A DNA stretch of 64,000 nt. Source: Sympetrum striolatum. Taxonomy: Eukaryota > Arthropoda > Insecta > Odonata > Libellulidae. The stretch is from the NCBI GenBank assembly GCA_947579665.1, contig OX388348.1:8928001-8992000 (forward strand), in the 5' to 3' direction. A program made the translations under genes and the position numbers. Below the pieces are notes generated by a model. That model made no database searches. It worked only from the letters and a program-made list of their open reading frames with translations, and was not told the origin of the DNA. Shown here in pieces: positions 34,358 to 46,681 of the stretch; positions within the stretch are counted from its first letter, which is position 1, and each line of letters starts with the position of its first letter.

Positions 34358-36390
34358 CTTAATTGTCTTTGGCCTACACATCGATTTGAATTTCTCATAA
34401 TTCGCTCGATTATTCTTAATCTTGGTTGCCTTCAAGAAATTCGAGTGCACGTGAGCAATGTGTTTCTCTTACGCAGAAATGTATTATTTTTATGGGAAAA
34501 TGAAATGCATCTGAGGCGAGAAGGTCGGTGCTTTGCACATCTTGACGAGACGATTTCAACGAGATGGATTGTTAACATTCAACAATATTGTTTTTACGTT
34601 TCCATTCGAAAGAATTTTCAGCACTGGTTTAAAAAGTATGATTTTTTAATAACAACTCCAGTTGTTCCTCAGATGCTAATTTAATTGTACATAATTTCCG
34701 ATCATTTTCGCATTTTATGAAGTTTCTTATTTTCTATAAAAATCGGGCAACAGTTAAAGCGTACCACATACCAACTTCAGCAGAGTTTCATTATCTCTCT
34801 CTAAATTATGGATTCTCTACCATTTTTGGTCCTGCCCGACTCCCTGGAAGGGGACGCTTTTAAGACCACCCTGGCCATAGGTCACATATGGTAATCCCCT
34901 CCCATAGACCACCAGCTCTGAAACAGTCATAACACTTATGTGGGGCTAAGGAAAGAGCCGGAGACAAAGATAGTGTCGAGGGCCTCCAAAGAACCGAGGT
35001 CCTTGGAATACGACACACCCACATCTCCGACCCTTAGAAAACCATATAAAACTAGCCAGGAAAGAAAATTTAAAAAATCTGATGTTGCCAGCACTTGGCT
35101 TTCTTCATACTGCAACCGTCCGTCTCAGCCGGTCAGCTTAGCAAAAATCCCCAACAACTTCTTCTGCTTCCTATTGAGGTTACAAGAGTCCTTCCCTTCA
35201 AAAAAAATAAACTTCCCCTCAAACAAAAAACAAACTGAGGCGCAAGGGCAATTAAAATTTAAAAAATACATTACAATGCCCCCCACCAAACTAGAAATGC
35301 AGGTTTCTAGTTTACAAATAGGTTACAAATTCTTTTAAAAAAATTGTAAAGCAACGAATCGTATTTTAGAAGTCTGTATTCAATATAAACTTAAAGATAA
35401 ATTAGTGATTACTTTATATTATGTTAACTTTAATGTCACAAAGATGATAAATAACGTTTTTCGGTACATGTTCGATAAAAACCGGTAAAATTAGCCTTTT
35501 GAGTCTACTATTGTCTGCTCACTGAATGTTTGCGGTTTAGAGAGAGAGCGACAATCGCATTTTCTCTCTTTCGTGTGAGCCAATAGGAATAAAGGTGGAA
35601 CCCCGCCTCCCGAATCAAATCTTATGGTAAAAATTTGCTGTTGCAACATAAGCATGAAAATGCGAAGTTTGTCAAAATCGTTTAAATCTTTGTCAGTATG
35701 GAGTGGAAGTAATGCTGGAAATGGCAGCACGATTTTTTAAGTTTTAATTACTACCATCGTCGCAGAAAAAACTAAAAAGTTACATTTCAGAGAAATTCTT
35801 AATTTTTTTCTGGTTTCGTTTGAACGAGTACCTTCAGTTCTCTAATTGAAGAAACATGGAATGTTTTACATCCAATTCTGTTTCAATTCATTCTCTTCAC
35901 ACTCGTGTTATTAATTTGGCAGAAAAACGTTTTCGAGGTTAATATTTAATCGAAATTAATGAGGAAGTCGAGAATATTTGGTAAAATGCAGTGCAGAAAG
36001 TAGTCGGCAGCTCTTTTTCGTCTTATTCGCTCTAGGGAAAACATCCAGCGAGAAAGTTCCTAAGAAAATAGCGAATTTAATTTATGTGCTAATACCAAAT
36101 ATCCAAGTTCATAAATAACATAAGATAAAAGAATTCAATTACGGAGGTAATGAATTACACGGCGCGGCCCGCGATTGTTTCGTTGCAGATAGAATGCTTC
36201 GTAAGATGCTTCGTAATGCCTTCCGATTGTATTTTGCCATATTTTCGGGCATAAAGAGTAGTAAAAAGATTAATAAAATGCTCAGTTAGATCTTCTGCAT
36301 GTGACTGTTTTAAGGGCGTGAATGCAAAGCTAGGCTCGTGAATAGTGCTTAGTAGCACTACTAGTACTTTTCAGAAAGTATCAGTGAACA
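34358..36390. other. Intergenic DNA, no gene recognised
   Basis: Several open frames of 60-130 codons (for example 34325-34684 and 34940-35338) have no recognisable motif. A GC-richer patch at 34830-35060 could be part of an unrecognised retroelement. Confidence 0.45.
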
Positions 36391-36526
36391 GTTCGAAGGA
36401 GAGTTTAGTTTGGATTCCATACGGTACAGATGGCCATCCGAAAATTCTTTTCACATTCTGCTAATAACTCGAGGCCTCTATCGATAAAACGTAAGTTAAT
36501 GACTTTGTGGTGTTCTGTGAAATGAC
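36391..36526 (+). repeat. Dispersed repeat copy, paired with 11445-11582
   Basis: Plus-oriented copy of the repeat described at 11445. It ends a few bases before a LINE tail begins, but its partner at 11445 has no LINE beside it, so it is probably a separate element. Confidence 0.8.
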
Positions 36527-36539
36527 CACTGCTCTCTCC

Positions 36540-37215
36540 TTGAGTATGCATGCAGTGAATTCCAACAAGTGTCATATTCGGGATTCAGAAAAAGTACAGC
36601 GAAAGGTGATACATTTTGCAAAGAATTGCTACGATGAAACAGTGAGTGTTACTCTGATGATACTGGACGCGGGATGGGATTCATTAAAATATAGAAGACT
36701 TTTTTCCCCCTCTAAGCCTTATTTATGGGGTCGGCTGATGATTTGGGTGATGGTGAGGATGAGGTTTGTTTTTGCGGTGATATGACTTTTACAGCCGGAT
36801 GCCCTTCCTGCCGCCAACCCTGCACGGGAAAGTCAGACAAACACACGCAACCATTCCCTGATCAGCCAGATTCGAACTCGGGAACCTTGGGGTTGGAGCG
36901 ATAGAGCTTCGTACGCTAACCCCTGGACCACCGGTCATTCGAAGACTAATTCAAAGAATAATTTCACTAAATAACTTCAGAGAAATTAAGTTCTCAGAAG
37001 ATGTAATGTAGAAGATATAATGCGACTTCCCTGTTATATTGGCCGTTCTGATACTGCGAGAAAGATTAGGGAAATAGATGCTAGAACGAATCGTTTCGAG
37101 AATACATTGTTTCCGCGAACGAGACGCGAAAGCAATCGATTATGAAGATGGAGTCAAGGTGCTAACACCCCTTGCCACACGCCGAAAGGTGGCTTGCGGG
37201 GTTCTTACATTGTCT
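36540..37215 (+). mobile_element. LINE 3' fragment, interrupted by a SINE
   Basis: The segment to 36700 reads DSEKVQRKVIHFAKNC and GWDSLKYRR, matching the C-terminal region of the LINE protein at 29146 (EMVQRRAARF, GWNRWNSLSDRR). After the SINE the match resumes in broken frames: PCYIGRSDTARKIREID near 37030 and FENTLFPRTRRESNRL near 37095-37140, then a 3' tail with CACCCCTTGCCACACGCC and GGCTTGCGGGGT, equivalent to the LINE tail at 31216-31250. Stops and frame changes show an old copy. Confidence 0.82.
36701..36940 (-). mobile_element. tRNA-derived SINE inserted in the LINE fragment
   Basis: On the minus strand the head begins GACCGGTGGTCCAGGGG (A-box region), with B box GAGTTCGAATCTGG near 36865-36878, then a body ending GGCAGGAAGGGCATCCGGCT GTAAAA. 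That 3' motif is shared with RTE-type LINE tails in several animals. It is bounded by GAAGACT on both sides (36694-36700 and 36941-36947), a 7-bp target duplication, and splits the LINE frame there. It belongs to a different SINE family from that at 34022. Confidence 0.9.
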
Positions 37216-37900
37216 TAGAAAATAATTCCTCTATATTCTCTGAACTTACCCGCAGGAAATGTTTTCCAGTGCCAAGTGATGAAAAATGACTGAGTACTTT
37301 CTTCAGTGCCTTCGCCAAAGACAAGAAAGAAACTTTCATTCAGCTTTCGTTTCTTGTGCAGATGTGTTTAAATGGAACTGATTTAATGTGACCTATTTCT
37401 AATCACGATTAATTCCTTTATGAAAATTTGATGGTATTATTTGACAGGTACTTTCAATTTGTGGTTTAATAGAACATAAAATCAACATAAATTCATTCGT
37501 ACATCTTTCAAGATCTTTTCATATTTTATTTTCTGTGGCTTTATATCTCCTAACTTGAAACTGAGGATAAGTTCCTCTCGTAAATTGCCCTGAATTTCCC
37601 AAGGGTCATCAAAATCTTATGAAACGTTTTGTATATCGCATAGTAAATACCTCAAGTAATTTACGTTTAAAAACATTTACGATGGTTAAGTTTTTGGCCT
37701 CAAATCATTCTTCCTTTTGCCAGCAAGTGGAGATTCTTTTAGAGATAAAGTGGTTTCCTTCCTAGATAGCGTACACTTCCCAAAACAGCCTGAGATCGCT
37801 TTGACCAAGCAGTTCATTTCACTATCCTTTCCATAGTTTCCACACAGCGGATTTCTCATTTATGATGACTTACCGGAAGCTGTGGTAAAGAATCTGTTAT
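37216..37900. other. Intergenic AT-rich DNA, no gene recognised
   Basis: No coding sequence or repeat recognised on either strand. Confidence 0.5.
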
Positions 37901-38060
37901 GGGACTCCCGGATGACCAAGTGGGCAACGCTTTCGGCTTCCAGACCCGGGTTCGATCCCCGGTGGGGCCTTGGGCGATATAATCTAAGCTGTCGAAGTAC
38001 GTTTAAGAAAAAATGACAGCAGATTCTGGTATGCCGGAGGGAAAATTCGTGAAATCAAAT
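37901..38060 (+). mobile_element. tRNA-derived SINE
   Basis: Head with A box TGACCAAGTGGG (~37913) and B box GGTTCGATCCC (~37949), 36 bp apart as in tRNAs, then a body with ATTCTGGTATGCCGGAGGG. The acceptor stem does not pair, so it is a SINE head rather than a tRNA gene. The downstream limit is approximate. Confidence 0.75.
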
Positions 38061-38071
38061 ATAAACTTTAT

Positions 38072-38226
38072 CAGAGATGGGGAGTAACTGAGTAAAAGTA
38101 ACTCATTTACCGGTAACGATTACATTTCAGGTATATTTTACTTGTAATCGTTACATTTGAAAAAATGTAACTATTGCTTGTAATCTACTCTTTGCTTTCT
38201 GAAAGTAATCGTTACTTTCCCACTAC
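38072..38226. mobile_element. hAT-like MITE fragment
   Basis: Starts CAGAGATGGGGAGTAACT and ends CGTTACTTTCCCACTAC, approximate inverted ends of a type common in hAT elements. Inside are repeated GTAACGATTAC / GTAATCGTTAC motifs. No clear target duplication is found. Confidence 0.5.
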
Positions 38227-39114
38227 GACTACCAAAAACGTTGTATGGACTGGGCTCCTATCATGGATCTTATCACTTTGCGCGATAAGCCGGTTTAGGT
38301 GAAAAGTCAGCCATGTTTTTATCCCTATCGCCCAAAAACGGCTTCGAGTGGCTTCCAGCGATCATCTACGTCAGTGATCTATCACATCACAGCCTTTGCG
38401 CGATGTATCACTTCGCCCACGTAGGAGCTGGCGATAGCGAGAAGATGAAGTGATAATATGGACGCTTATCTTGTGTGGGCTGATGCTCTCGTTGCGAGCA
38501 ATCCAAATTAATAATTACTCTTGGTACAGTCTTGATCGTAACACTTGCCTCGTAATTTTTGGTAGATAGCTAATTCCAGGCTATATTTTTTTCCAAACCA
38601 ATGAACAAAGTAAATAAAGTTATAATTAAGTCTACAAAGTCACCTAAAGATTCAATCTCATATCCTTTGAATGAACACTTTCTTCGATGAAGACAAAATT
38701 GTTTAAAGATTATTAAAAATATATTCGATGATCACATTAGAATAAGCAGCACCACCTTTTAAGAGACATTTTCTGAAAGGGAAAAATGGTTCTCAGAAAC
38801 GATGATTAAACACAAATAACAGAAATATACTATATATATCACTCAAAACCAACGAAGAATATTCTTTGCAGGTCGTAAGTGTATTATGGAGCTGACTTGT
38901 ACCCCAATACTAAAATGCGTAACATAAAGATGGAGCTCATCTAATAAAACAAATGCGATCACAGTGCCGAAAGAGAATCAAAGATTATACACCGATAACA
39001 GAAAGATAGTAAATGTATAAGAATTGGAAGCACTTGAATAAACCACAATGCATTACTTATTTTATTCTGAAATGAACAGTCTCAGGCGACTCAGTCTTGT
39101 GGAAATACGTCATG
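38227..39114. other. Intergenic DNA, no gene recognised
   Basis: 38270-38470 contains recurring GCGATAGCG/GCGCGATAAG-like words and may be part of a DNA element; the rest is AT-rich with nothing recognised. Confidence 0.4.
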
Positions 39115-39511
39115 ATGAAAATAACAAAATTGTACTTTTTCCACAGTATTTATTATAAACAATAAATGGAAACAAAACACGACTAGTTTCAGAGATTGAT
39201 CTCCATCATCAAGTGACCAAGCAAAAACGTAAAGCATAATACATATATACAATTAAGACTGGCGGATTCGATGCATTCTTCCACCCACTGACAATGTTGC
39301 TCTACCTCCAGTTCCGTCGCCCTGACTCTGTCCTCTCCCCCACGCCCCTCTTTTCCTATTTCCTTATTTTCCTGCCAGTCTTACTTGTATATATTACGTT
39401 TTTGCTTGGTCACTTGATGATGGAGATCAATCTCTGAAACTAGTCGTGTTTTGTTTCCATTTATTGTTTATAATAAATACTGTGGAAAAAGTACAATTTT
39501 GTTATTTTCAT
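39115..39511. mobile_element. Foldback element with ~140-bp inverted arms
   Basis: The arms 39115-39265 and 39373-39511 are inverted copies. The outer ~118 bp are almost perfect and include ACTAGTTTCAGAGATTGATC; the inner parts diverge. The ~107-bp spacer is C/T-rich and noncoding. Near-identity of the arms suggests recent formation or ongoing conversion. Confidence 0.92.
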
Positions 39512-39870
39512 TATTTTATTCTGCGTATAGCAAAACATAAACCTGCTTTACCTTTTCAATGAAGGGATACGATGATGGAGATTTGATACAGCTTTACAAA
39601 TCGCCGTTTAACTCCAACACTGAATCTGGGAAATCTTTATGATATTCACTAAATCTATTTCCGTCAATCGCTTAATATTTATCAATGTAAATTGATAAGT
39701 TGTAATACGTAATGCAGAATATTATACTAAAAACATCCGAAACCAGGTTTTTTATACGCAGTCAGTTGTATTGATCGAGAGAAAGCAATTTCATTTAGCA
39801 AACTACTACAAATCCATTTATCCCACGAAATAGTCAGTAAACAATTACGTTGATATAAATAAAACTTGGT

Positions 39871-40367
39871 GGTTAATGGTAGTTATCTGGGGATTTCACC
39901 TTTACCTTTTTCAGGTAGAAAGTTGGAGGGTCTCCATCCTAATCCATACCCTTAGCTCACCTTTGCAGCTCAGGAGCGCCCGGTCGCCACAGCAGGGGGG
40001 ACCATAAAAAAACTGACAGCGTGGAATACGATTTAAAAAGTTATAAACAATTCAAATGAGCAACAATTTATTATCTTCGTCGTCTCACTAGTCCGAAGAG
40101 ATATACAAGCGTCTTTTGATCGACGTTCTACGATGGAAATTAAGATTTTTCGTGATTTTGCTAGAAATGATCCGTTGACACACGGCAACGTTGCCCCGGG
40201 GATAGGTTGGGTTAGGGGGGGGGAGGGATTTCTAGCAAAAATCTAGAAATCCTAGGTCGCTCCTGAGCTGCAAAGGTGAGCTAAGGGTCCGGATTAGGAT
40301 GGAGACCCTCCAACTTTCTACCTGACAAAAAGTAAAGGCGTAACCCCCAGACAACTACCATTAACCA
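39871..40367. mobile_element. Foldback element with ~110-bp inverted arms
   Basis: Arms 39871-39979 and 40258-40367 are inverted copies with several mismatches, sharing GGTAGAAAGTTGGAGGGTCT. The ~280-bp spacer is noncoding and includes a G run at 40215-40226. It is unrelated in sequence to the foldback at 39115. Confidence 0.9.
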
Positions 40368-41020
40368 ACTTGGTTGCTACAGGCGCTTCCATAAAATTTA
40401 AAAACTTTCTTAAATACTGGTATTCGTATGTTTGTACACTGGATTCTTCACAGTATATTGTTCATAGCTGCAGTTACTAATATTTCCTTAAATTTCTCAC
40501 TCATCATAAAATCTATCACTTATTCTTAACATTAATTTGAAGTATGCATATTTTCTCAATGTGTTCTTACGGATAAATACATGAGCTGGGGACTGAACAA
40601 TCGACTTAATCGTCAGGGGGATGGGTTGTTTACGACCTCAAAGTTTAGATAAAATATTCACGTACTTTATCAAAATATGCGCAATTTCTAATTGAAAACG
40701 ATATTCCACGAACAAATTAAGAATTCTTATTCTATTTTCCTTCTTTTGGTGCTTGATTCGACTTTCTAGGCCCATAATTTCTAATTTAATTTTGTAAAAG
40801 AAATGAACCCTGCTACGAAAAAAATGACCCGTACGTGTATTTGTTAGGGAAACGTTTTGACCCGTCTGGGTTCGAACTGTGAAACTTAGGGAAATAAAAA
40901 GTAGCATATACTTTGCGCGGGGTCAACTTTTAAAAATGTAGACAATTTCAAAGTTTTGCGGCTCTCAGTTCTCGAGTTTTTAGCGAACATACACACACAC
41001 CCACACTCTATATATATATA
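40368..41020. other. Intergenic DNA, no gene recognised
   Basis: AT-rich DNA ending in a short AC run (40992-41006) immediately before the second array. Confidence 0.5.
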
Positions 41021-42101
41021 CGAGTGCAATGTAGCTTGCATACTGCAAGCAGATCGGCAATATTATTTTTATTTCGGCATCATATCGGGTCGGTCCTCAA
41101 AAGAAAAAAAAAAGGATTGAAAATATTCTTAAAATTCGCTTCAATTTTACCGTCTGGCATCGAACCCGGGTCTTCCTGGTGAACTTACTAAGCGGAACAA
41201 TAGAAGATCACTATATCTAACTATGAGTGAAAATTCAAGAAGAAATATTTGCTACAACAGCTTCAAACGACGTTCTACTTTTCACGAATGTAAATGGCTC
41301 TCTGGATTCGAACCAACGACGATCGTGGGAATCTAGAACATGTTCCTGAAATTTATCTATAATCTCTATCTGTATACTGAATTTCAAGTTTCTATATAAT
41401 TGGGAAATGGTTCCAAAAAAATCTTAAAAATCGGATCATTTACTGATTGTAGAGACGCCTGGTGGCGAAACCAGGAAACATTGGTAGCTATGAGTTCATA
41501 GTTTGATTAGTAATGACTTGATCTTATCTTATGCAAAGTTTCAAGTAGATATAATATCGGGAAGCACCTAAAATGTGTTTCCGTAATCTCCATAAGAAAT
41601 GCATTGAGGAATGTAAATGGCCCTCTGGGATCGAACCAAGGACCATAAGGGAATATGTAAAATTTGATTATGTAATATAATTATGATATCAAACGCCATG
41701 CCGAATTTCCAGTTTCTATGCCATCGGAAAAGGGTTAAAAAAAAATCATGAAAATCGCCGCAATGCATTTTAAACGGCCGATTTTTGCCCCGACCTAGCA
41801 TCGAACCAAGGATAATATTCGTAGATGTCTTTATGGTTTCCTTTTGATATGCGCGGCATCATGCGATCCCTCGAGTTTCAACTCTCTCCTTTTCCGGGAA
41901 GTGCCTCAAAAAAATTTTCGAAAATCTTCACCATGTATCCTTATGGAGAAAATCGCGACTTTGGGGCCTTCTGGAATCGAACCCATGACACCGAGGTTCA
42001 AAGTCGGCTTTTTCCTGGAGGTTACACGTTATGGCCAATATGTCGTAAAAATTTCAAGGCATTGGCACTTGTGGAACATGGTTAGAATTTTGATCCCCTA
42101 T
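41021..42101 (+). mobile_element. 1.1-kb composite repeat, copy 14 (type I, variant right end)
   Basis: Complete copy closest to copy 3: both have the altered third core GGTGGCGAAACCAGG and the ATCCCC-type right end. The hairpin end starts CGAGTGCAATG. Confidence 0.88.
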
Positions 42102-42145
42102 GAATGTATCTATTATATATAGACGTTTCTCCGGATATACCTATA

Positions 42146-43222
42146 CGAGTAAAATGTTGCTTGCATACTGCAAGCAGATCGACAACACTAATTTCATATC
42201 GGCATTATATCGGGACGGTCCATAAAAGAAAAAAAAGATTGAAATTTTCTTAAAATTCGGAGACATATGATCGTCTGGCATCGAAACCGGGTCTTTCCAG
42301 TGATAATTACTATGCAGCACAATAGAACATCACCATCTCTAACTAAGTGTGAAAATTTAAGCAGAAATATGGGCTACAATTGCCTCAAAAGACGTTCTAA
42401 TTTTCACGAATTTAAATGGCTCTCTGGATTCGAACCAAGGACGATCTGGGAAATCTAAAAATTGTTTCTGAAAGTTATTTATGATCTCTATCTATATGCC
42501 GAATTTGATTTTTCTATCTTATTGGCAAAGGTTTCAAAATAATTCCTAAAAATCAGATCAACTTCTGATTGCAGAGACACCTGGTGTCGAACCCAGGACA
42601 CATTGATAGCTGTGATTGCACTGTTTGATTTGTATGTACTTGATCTTTCTATTGGCCAAGTTTGAAGTCGATATCGTTCTGGGAAGTACCTAAAATTTGT
42701 TTCCGTTATCTCCGTAAGAAATGCATTGAGGAATTTAAATATCCCTCTGGGATCGAACCAAGGACCATCAGCGAATATGTAAAATTCGATTATGATATAT
42801 TTTCATGGTATCTAACCTCATACCGAATTTAAGGTTTCTATGCCATCGGATAAGGGTCCAAAAAAAATCTTAAAAATCGCCACAATGCATTTTAAACGGC
42901 CGATTTTTGCCCCGACCTAGCATCGAACCAAGGATAATATTCGTAGATGTCTTTATGGTTTACTTTAGATATGCACGGCATCTAGCGATCCCTTGAATTT
43001 CAACTCTCTCCTTTTCCGGGAAGTGTCTCAAAAAAAATTTCGAAAATCCGCGCCATGTAATCTTATGGGGAAAATCAGGACTTTGGGGCCTTCTGGAATC
43101 GAACCCATGACACCGAGGTTCAAAGTCGGCTTTTTCCTGGAGGTTACACGTCATGGCCATAACGTGGTAAAAATTTCAAAGCAGTGGCACCTGTGGAACA
43201 TGGTTAGAATTTTGATCCCCTA
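42146..43222 (+). mobile_element. 1.1-kb composite repeat, copy 15 (type I, variant right end)
   Basis: Complete copy with the ATCCCC-type right end; closest in layout to copy 4. Confidence 0.88.
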
Positions 43223-43267
43223 TATATACATAGGTATATCCGGAGAAACGTCTATATATAATAGATA

Positions 43268-44376
43268 CGAGTAAAATGTTGCTTGCATACTGCAAGCACA
43301 TCGATAACACAATTTTTTTGTCGGCATCACATCGAGTGAGTCCTCAAAAGAAAAAAAAATGGATGGAAAATATTCTAAATTTCCGCTGCAAATTATTCGT
43401 CTGGCATCGAACCCAGGTCTTCCCGGTCATACTTACTATGCAGCACCATAGAAGATCACCATCTGTAACTATGTGTGAAAATTCAAGTAGTATTATTAAC
43501 TGCAACAGCCTCAAACGACGTCCTACTTTTCCAATATATTCCTTATGAAAGGAATGCTAATGTGCTCTGGCATCGAACCCAGGAATAGTACGGGCTAGTA
43601 GAATTTTTTTTCTAAAACCAATTCTTTTCATACATCTTCCAGCCAAGTACGAACTTCCTATTACTTTGATAAGTGCATCAAAAAAATAATTAAATACTAA
43701 CCCAATGTATTTTAAACGGGAGACAAATTTGCCGCCCGGCATCGAACCCGCATCTTTCTGGTAATACTTCCTATGCAACATAATAGAAGATCACTATCTC
43801 TAACTATGTGTGAAAATTCAAGCAGAAATATTGGCTTCAACTGCCTCAAACGACGACTTACTTTTCCCTTATATTCCTTATGAGAGAAATGTTAATGTGC
43901 TCTGGTATCGAACCCAGGAATAGTACGGGCTTATGGAATTTTTTTCTTAAACAAATTCTAAATATATATCTTCTAGCTGAGCGAAAGGTTCCTTACATTC
44001 CGGTAAGTGCATCAAAAAAATTAATGAAAAACTATCCCCATGCATTTTAAATGCGGGATTTTTGCATCGTCCTAGCATCGAACCCAGGACGTTCTCATTA
44101 GTAGTCATTAATGTTTTTAATAGTTCTTGACTATGTCTGTAAGCTCCTTGAATTTCGATTCTCTACCTGCACGGGAAGTATTATTTAAAAAAATTTGAAA
44201 ATCGCCACCATGTATCCTTAAGGAGAAAATCGGGACTTTGGGGCCTTCTGGAATCGAACCCATGGCACCGAGGTTCAATGTCGGCTTTTTCCTGGAGGTT
44301 ACACGTCATGGCCATAACGTCGTAAAAATTTCAAGTCGGTGGCACTTGTGGAACATGCTTAGACTTTTGATCCCCA
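43268..44376 (+). mobile_element. 1.1-kb composite repeat, copy 16 (type II, variant right end)
   Basis: Complete copy combining type II central monomers (GTGCTCTGG cores) with the ATCCCC-type right end, a combination not seen in the other type II copies and best explained by recombination. Confidence 0.88.
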
Positions 44377-44403
44377 GTGTATATATATATATATATATAA
44401 GTA

Positions 44404-45486
44404 CGAGTAAAATGTAGCTTGCATACTGCAAGCAGATCGACAACACTAATTTCATCTCGGCATCATATCGGGACGGTCCTCAAAAGAAAAAAAAGGGGAT
44501 TGAAAATATTCTTTAAATTCGCTGCAAGTTATTCGTCCGGCATCGAACCCGGGTCTTTTTGGTGATACACACTATGCAGCACAATAGAATTTCTCCATCT
44601 CTAATTATGTGTGAAAATTAAAGCAAAAATATTGGGCGCAGCTGCCTCAAAAGACGCTTTAATGTTCACGAATGTAAATGGCTCTCGGGACTCGAACCAA
44701 GGACGATCGTGGAAATTTAAAAAATGTTTCTGAAAGTTATTAATGATCTCAATCCATAAGCCAAATTTCAAGTTTCTATATTATTGGGAAAGGTTTCAAA
44801 ATAATTCCTAAAAATTGGATCAACTTCTGATTGCAGAGACACCTGGTGTCGAACCCAGGACACATTGATAGCTATGAATGCATAGTTTGATTTGTTAAGA
44901 CTGGTTCTTCTATCACGCTAAGTTTTAAGTCGATAGCATGCCGGGAAGAACCTAAAATTTGTTTCCGTTATCTCCATAAGAAATGCATTGAGAAATGTAA
45001 ATGGCGCCCTGGGATCGAACCAAGGACCATCAGCGAATATGTAAAATTTGATTATGAAATATATTTATAATCTCCAACTCCATGCCGAATTTCAAGTTTC
45101 CATGACATCGGGAAGCGGTCCAAAAAAAATCTTAAAAATCGCCACAATACATTTTAAACGGCCGATTTTTGCCTCAACCTAGCATCGAACCCAGGATATT
45201 TTCCGTAAAACTCATTTATGTTTTCGATAGATGATGACCATATATAAAGGTTCCTAGAGTTCCGATTCTCTACCTATCCGGGAAGTATTTTTTAAAAATT
45301 CCCGAAAATTTAAGCAATGCATTTAAACGGGAAAAATCGGGACTTTGGGGCCCTCTGGAATCGAACCCATGACACCTAGGTTCAAAATCGCATTTTTTCT
45401 GGAGGTTATACGTTATGGCCAATATGTCGTAAAAATTTCAAGCCATTGACGCTAGTGGTTTGGCCTGTGACTTTGTATCCTCTCTA
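44404..45486 (+). mobile_element. 1.1-kb composite repeat, copy 17 (type I)
   Basis: Complete copy with the CTGTGACTTTGTATCC-type right end. The second core is in the GGGACTCGAACC form shared with copies 9, 21 and 28. Confidence 0.88.
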
Positions 45487-45579
45487 TATATATATATATA
45501 TATATGATATATGAATGAATCCGGAGAAGCATCTATATATAATAGATATCCGGAGAAGCGTCTATATATAATAGATATA

Positions 45580-46672
45580 CGAGTAAAATGTAGCTTGCAT
45601 ACTGCAAGCAGATCGGCATATTAATTTCATATCGGCATCATTTTGGGAGGGTCCTCAAAAGAAAATAAAAGGATTGTGAATATTCTTAAAATTCGCTGCA
45701 ATTTCATCGTCTGGTAACAAACCCGGGTCATAATGGTAAAAATACTATGCAGCACTATAGAAGATCACCAATTCTGACTGTGTGTGAAAATTCAAGCAGA
45801 AATGTTGGCTACAACTGCCTCAAAAGACGTTCTACTTTTCACGAATTTAAATGGCTCTCTGGATTCGAACCAAGGACGATCTTGGAAATCTAAAATATGT
45901 TTCAGAAACCTATTTATGATATCTAAGTATATGCTGAATTTCAAGTTTCTATATTATTGGGAAAGGTTTCAAAATAATTCCTAAAAATTGGATCAACTTC
46001 TGATTGCAGAGACACCTGGTGTCGAACCCAGGACATATTGTAAACTGTGAATGAACAGTTTGATTTGTAAGTACCTGCTCTTGTATCATGGAAAGTTTGA
46101 AGTCGATAGCATGCCGGGAAAGACCTAAATTTTGTTTCCGTCATCTCCGTAAGAAATGCATTGAGAAGTGCAAATGGCCCTCTGGGATCGAACCAAGAAC
46201 CATCAGCGAACATGTAAAATTTTATTATGAAATATATTCATTATATCTATCCACGTGCCGAGTTTCAAGTATCCATGTTATCGGGAAGGGATCCAAAAAA
46301 AATCTTAAAAATCGCCGCAATGCATTTTAAACGGCCGATATTTGCCCCGACCTAGGATCGAACCATGGACCATATTCGTCGATGTCTTTCTGATTTACGT
46401 TGGAGTTGCACGGCTTCTAGCGATCCCTTGAATTTCAATTCTCTACGTTTCCGGGAAGTGCACCAAAAAAATTTTCGAAAATCCCCGCCATGTATCCTTA
46501 TGGAGAAAATCGCGACTTTGAGGCCTTCTGGAATCGAACCCATGACACTGAGGTTCAAATTCGCATTTTTTCTGGTGGTTGTACGTTATGGCCAATTCGC
46601 CGTAAAAATTTCAACTCAATCACGCTTGTGGTTTAGGCTGTGAATTAGTATCCTATCTATCTATCTATCTAT
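45580..46672 (+). mobile_element. 1.1-kb composite repeat, copy 18 (type I)
   Basis: Complete copy. The first core is mutated (GGTAACAAACCCGGG). The stretch at about 45980-46260 is essentially identical to about 51725-52000 in copy 23. Confidence 0.88.
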
Positions 46673-46681
46673 ATAGGTATA

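Noticed and set aside
34325..35338. Two open frames of 119 and 132 codons as host genes
   Set aside because: No recognisable domain; similar lengths arise by chance in this stretch. An unrecognised retroelement fragment remains possible.
37901..37972. Functional tRNA gene
   Set aside because: A and B boxes are well placed but the 5' and 3' ends do not pair as an acceptor stem and a SINE-like body follows.
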